Shown: one piece after another, positions 5,658 to 6,348 of the stretch | How the letters are laid out: the number at the start of each line of letters is the position of its first letter | How positions within the stretch are numbered: position 1 is the stretch's first letter | NCBI GenBank assembly: GCA_021800805.1 | Contig: JAJYYR010000049.1 | Coordinates: 1 to 6,348 of the forward strand | Direction: 5' to 3' | DNA: 6,348 nucleotides | Origin: a bacterium | Lineage (GTDB): Bacteria; SZUA-79; Acidulodesulfobacterales; Acidulodesulfobacteraceae | Program-made: the position numbers and the translations under genes | Notes under the pieces: model-generated | Told to the model about the DNA's origin: nothing | Databases searched by the model: none | What the model saw: the letters and a program-made list of their open reading frames with translations, nothing else

Positions 5658-5666
5658 TATAAATAT

Positions 5667-6348
5667 ATGGCTGATTTAATAATTAAAGATGATGAAAAAG
5701 AAATAGATTTACTTTCTATATTTAAATGGTTTAATTCATCCGGATTTTTTAGTTACCAAAAAGAAAGGGAGCAACTTCCAGTTGATAAATTTACTTTAAT
5801 CAGCAAAGATACCATTCAAAACATTACTGTATTAGCGAAGTCTATTAGATTAAATATAGACGACGAGGTTCTCTTGGCTATACTTATAGAAAAAACAAAA
5901 AAAGCCAGGTCGCCGGAAATAGTATTAACCTTTTTTAATCTATCAATGGCCGTGTTTAATAGGACAGATAGTGGTTCATATCTGGCGATAAAAGAATCCT
6001 TGAACGCCCTTAAGGCTTCTATCACCCAACTGCAAAAAAACGATACCAGTTTCATCTTTAGCTTCATCGACGCTCTTACCTTTGACGATAACATGAACGA
6101 AAAAGGCAAAATAAAAATTAGGCTGTCTAAAGAAATATACGACTTTTTTACGAAAGAAAATAAATATCTTTTGGCGTTTAATATAAAGAATTACCGCCGG
6201 CTGACCGGCGGCCGCATCCAGAAGCTTCTGTATTTTTACTTCCTGTCCGTAAACCTTACCATGCCGACGCCGCTCGTAAAAATCAAAGAAATACTTAGAC
6301 TCAACCAAAAATTGAAAGACTTTAAAAAATCTTTTACGGACAATCTTA
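5667..6348 (+). CDS. Plasmid replication initiator protein, RepA/RPA-like (3' end outside window)
   Basis: An open frame of 227 codons runs from ATG 5667 to the window edge without a stop. The order of elements resembles replication initiator protein A and related double winged-helix initiators. These elements are LPVDKFTLISK (37-47), DDEVLLAIL (65-73), a region ending in SGSYLAIKESLNALKASITQL (102-122) that reads as the recognition part of a first winged helix, SFIFSFIDAL (128-137), IKIRLSKEIYDFF (149-161), and then LLAFNIKNYRRLTGGRIQKLLYFYF (168-192), the start of a second winged helix. Such proteins bind iterons, melt the origin and recruit host DnaA and DnaB. The iterons directly upstream support this strongly. 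Family-level assignment is from recalled pattern, not a search. Initiators of this class are often about 250-400 aa, so a substantial part may lie outside. A GC-rich perfect hairpin lies inside the gene at 6194-6211. Confidence 0.8.
   Translation, partial: MADLIIKDDEKEIDLLSIFKWFNSSGFFSYQKEREQLPVDKFTLISKDTIQNITVLAKSIRLNIDDEVLLAILIEKTKKARSPEIVLTFFNLSMAVFNRTDSGSYLAIKESLNALKASITQLQKNDTSFIFSFIDALTFDDNMNEKGKIKIRLSKEIYDFFTKENKYLLAFNIKNYRRLTGGRIQKLLYFYFLSVNLTMPTPLVKIKEILRLNQKLKDFKKSFTDNL
6194..6211. repeat. Perfect GC-rich hairpin inside the rep coding region
   Basis: CCGCCGG (6194-6200) and CCGGCGG (6205-6211) form a perfect 7-bp all-GC stem around the loop CTGA. It encodes part of the RRLTGG stretch at the start of the second winged helix. 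It stands out against the AT-rich surroundings and could slow ribosomes or polymerase, or act as a structural site in DNA. Confidence 0.5.

Noticed and set aside
5294..5662. Rightward open frame of 122 codons crossing the iterons
   Set aside because: The array's 22-bp period shifts frame at each copy and has no stop in any forward frame, so it stays open by composition. The product's C-terminal half is just translated repeat, the start has no well-placed ribosome site (GGAGG is 21 nt away), and the frame overlaps the origin elements.
5816..6308. Two leftward open frames (5816-6109 and 5976-6308)
   Set aside because: Both lie entirely antisense to the initiator gene, which has the better ribosome site, protein pattern and context.

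Overview
The window looks like a piece of a natural plasmid, or an integrated plasmid, from an AT-rich Gram-negative bacterium. The plasmid call rests on the right end. Six perfect tandem 22-bp repeats and a truncated seventh (5498-5647) sit directly upstream of a reading frame that resembles RepA-type plasmid replication initiators and runs off the window at 6348. The Gram-negative call is an inference from a small type II (lipobox) lipoprotein with an outer-membrane-type +2 residue and from the initiator family. I cannot name a species. No transposase, tRNA, rRNA or CRISPR array is visible.

Layout. Positions 1-145 are AT-rich and non-coding, with one imperfect inverted repeat. From 4545 down to 146, four minus-strand genes form an apparent operon with gaps of 8, 14 and 25 nt: a 76-aa cysteine-rich lipoprotein, a 232-aa two-span membrane protein, a 93-aa soluble protein of unknown family, and a 1046-aa superfamily 1 (Upf1/Dna2-like) helicase with a long coiled-coil insertion. 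Positions 4546-4745 are a divergent intergenic region with a good sigma70-type promoter reading rightward and a 10-bp direct repeat flanking its -35 box. A rightward gene at 4746-5255 encodes a 169-aa protein with a Cys-x2-Cys-x2-Cys cluster. Positions 5256-5666 are non-coding and carry what reads as a plasmid origin. In order it holds a DnaA-box match, a GC-rich hairpin, three AT-rich 9-mer repeats, an inverted repeat related to the iterons, and the iteron array. The initiator gene follows at 5667.

How it may work together. The right side is a theta-type, iteron-controlled replication module. The left side is a compact accessory operon coupling envelope proteins to a large nucleic-acid helicase. 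The job of that operon is unknown. Phage defence, entry exclusion or plasmid maintenance are possible, but none is shown by the sequence.
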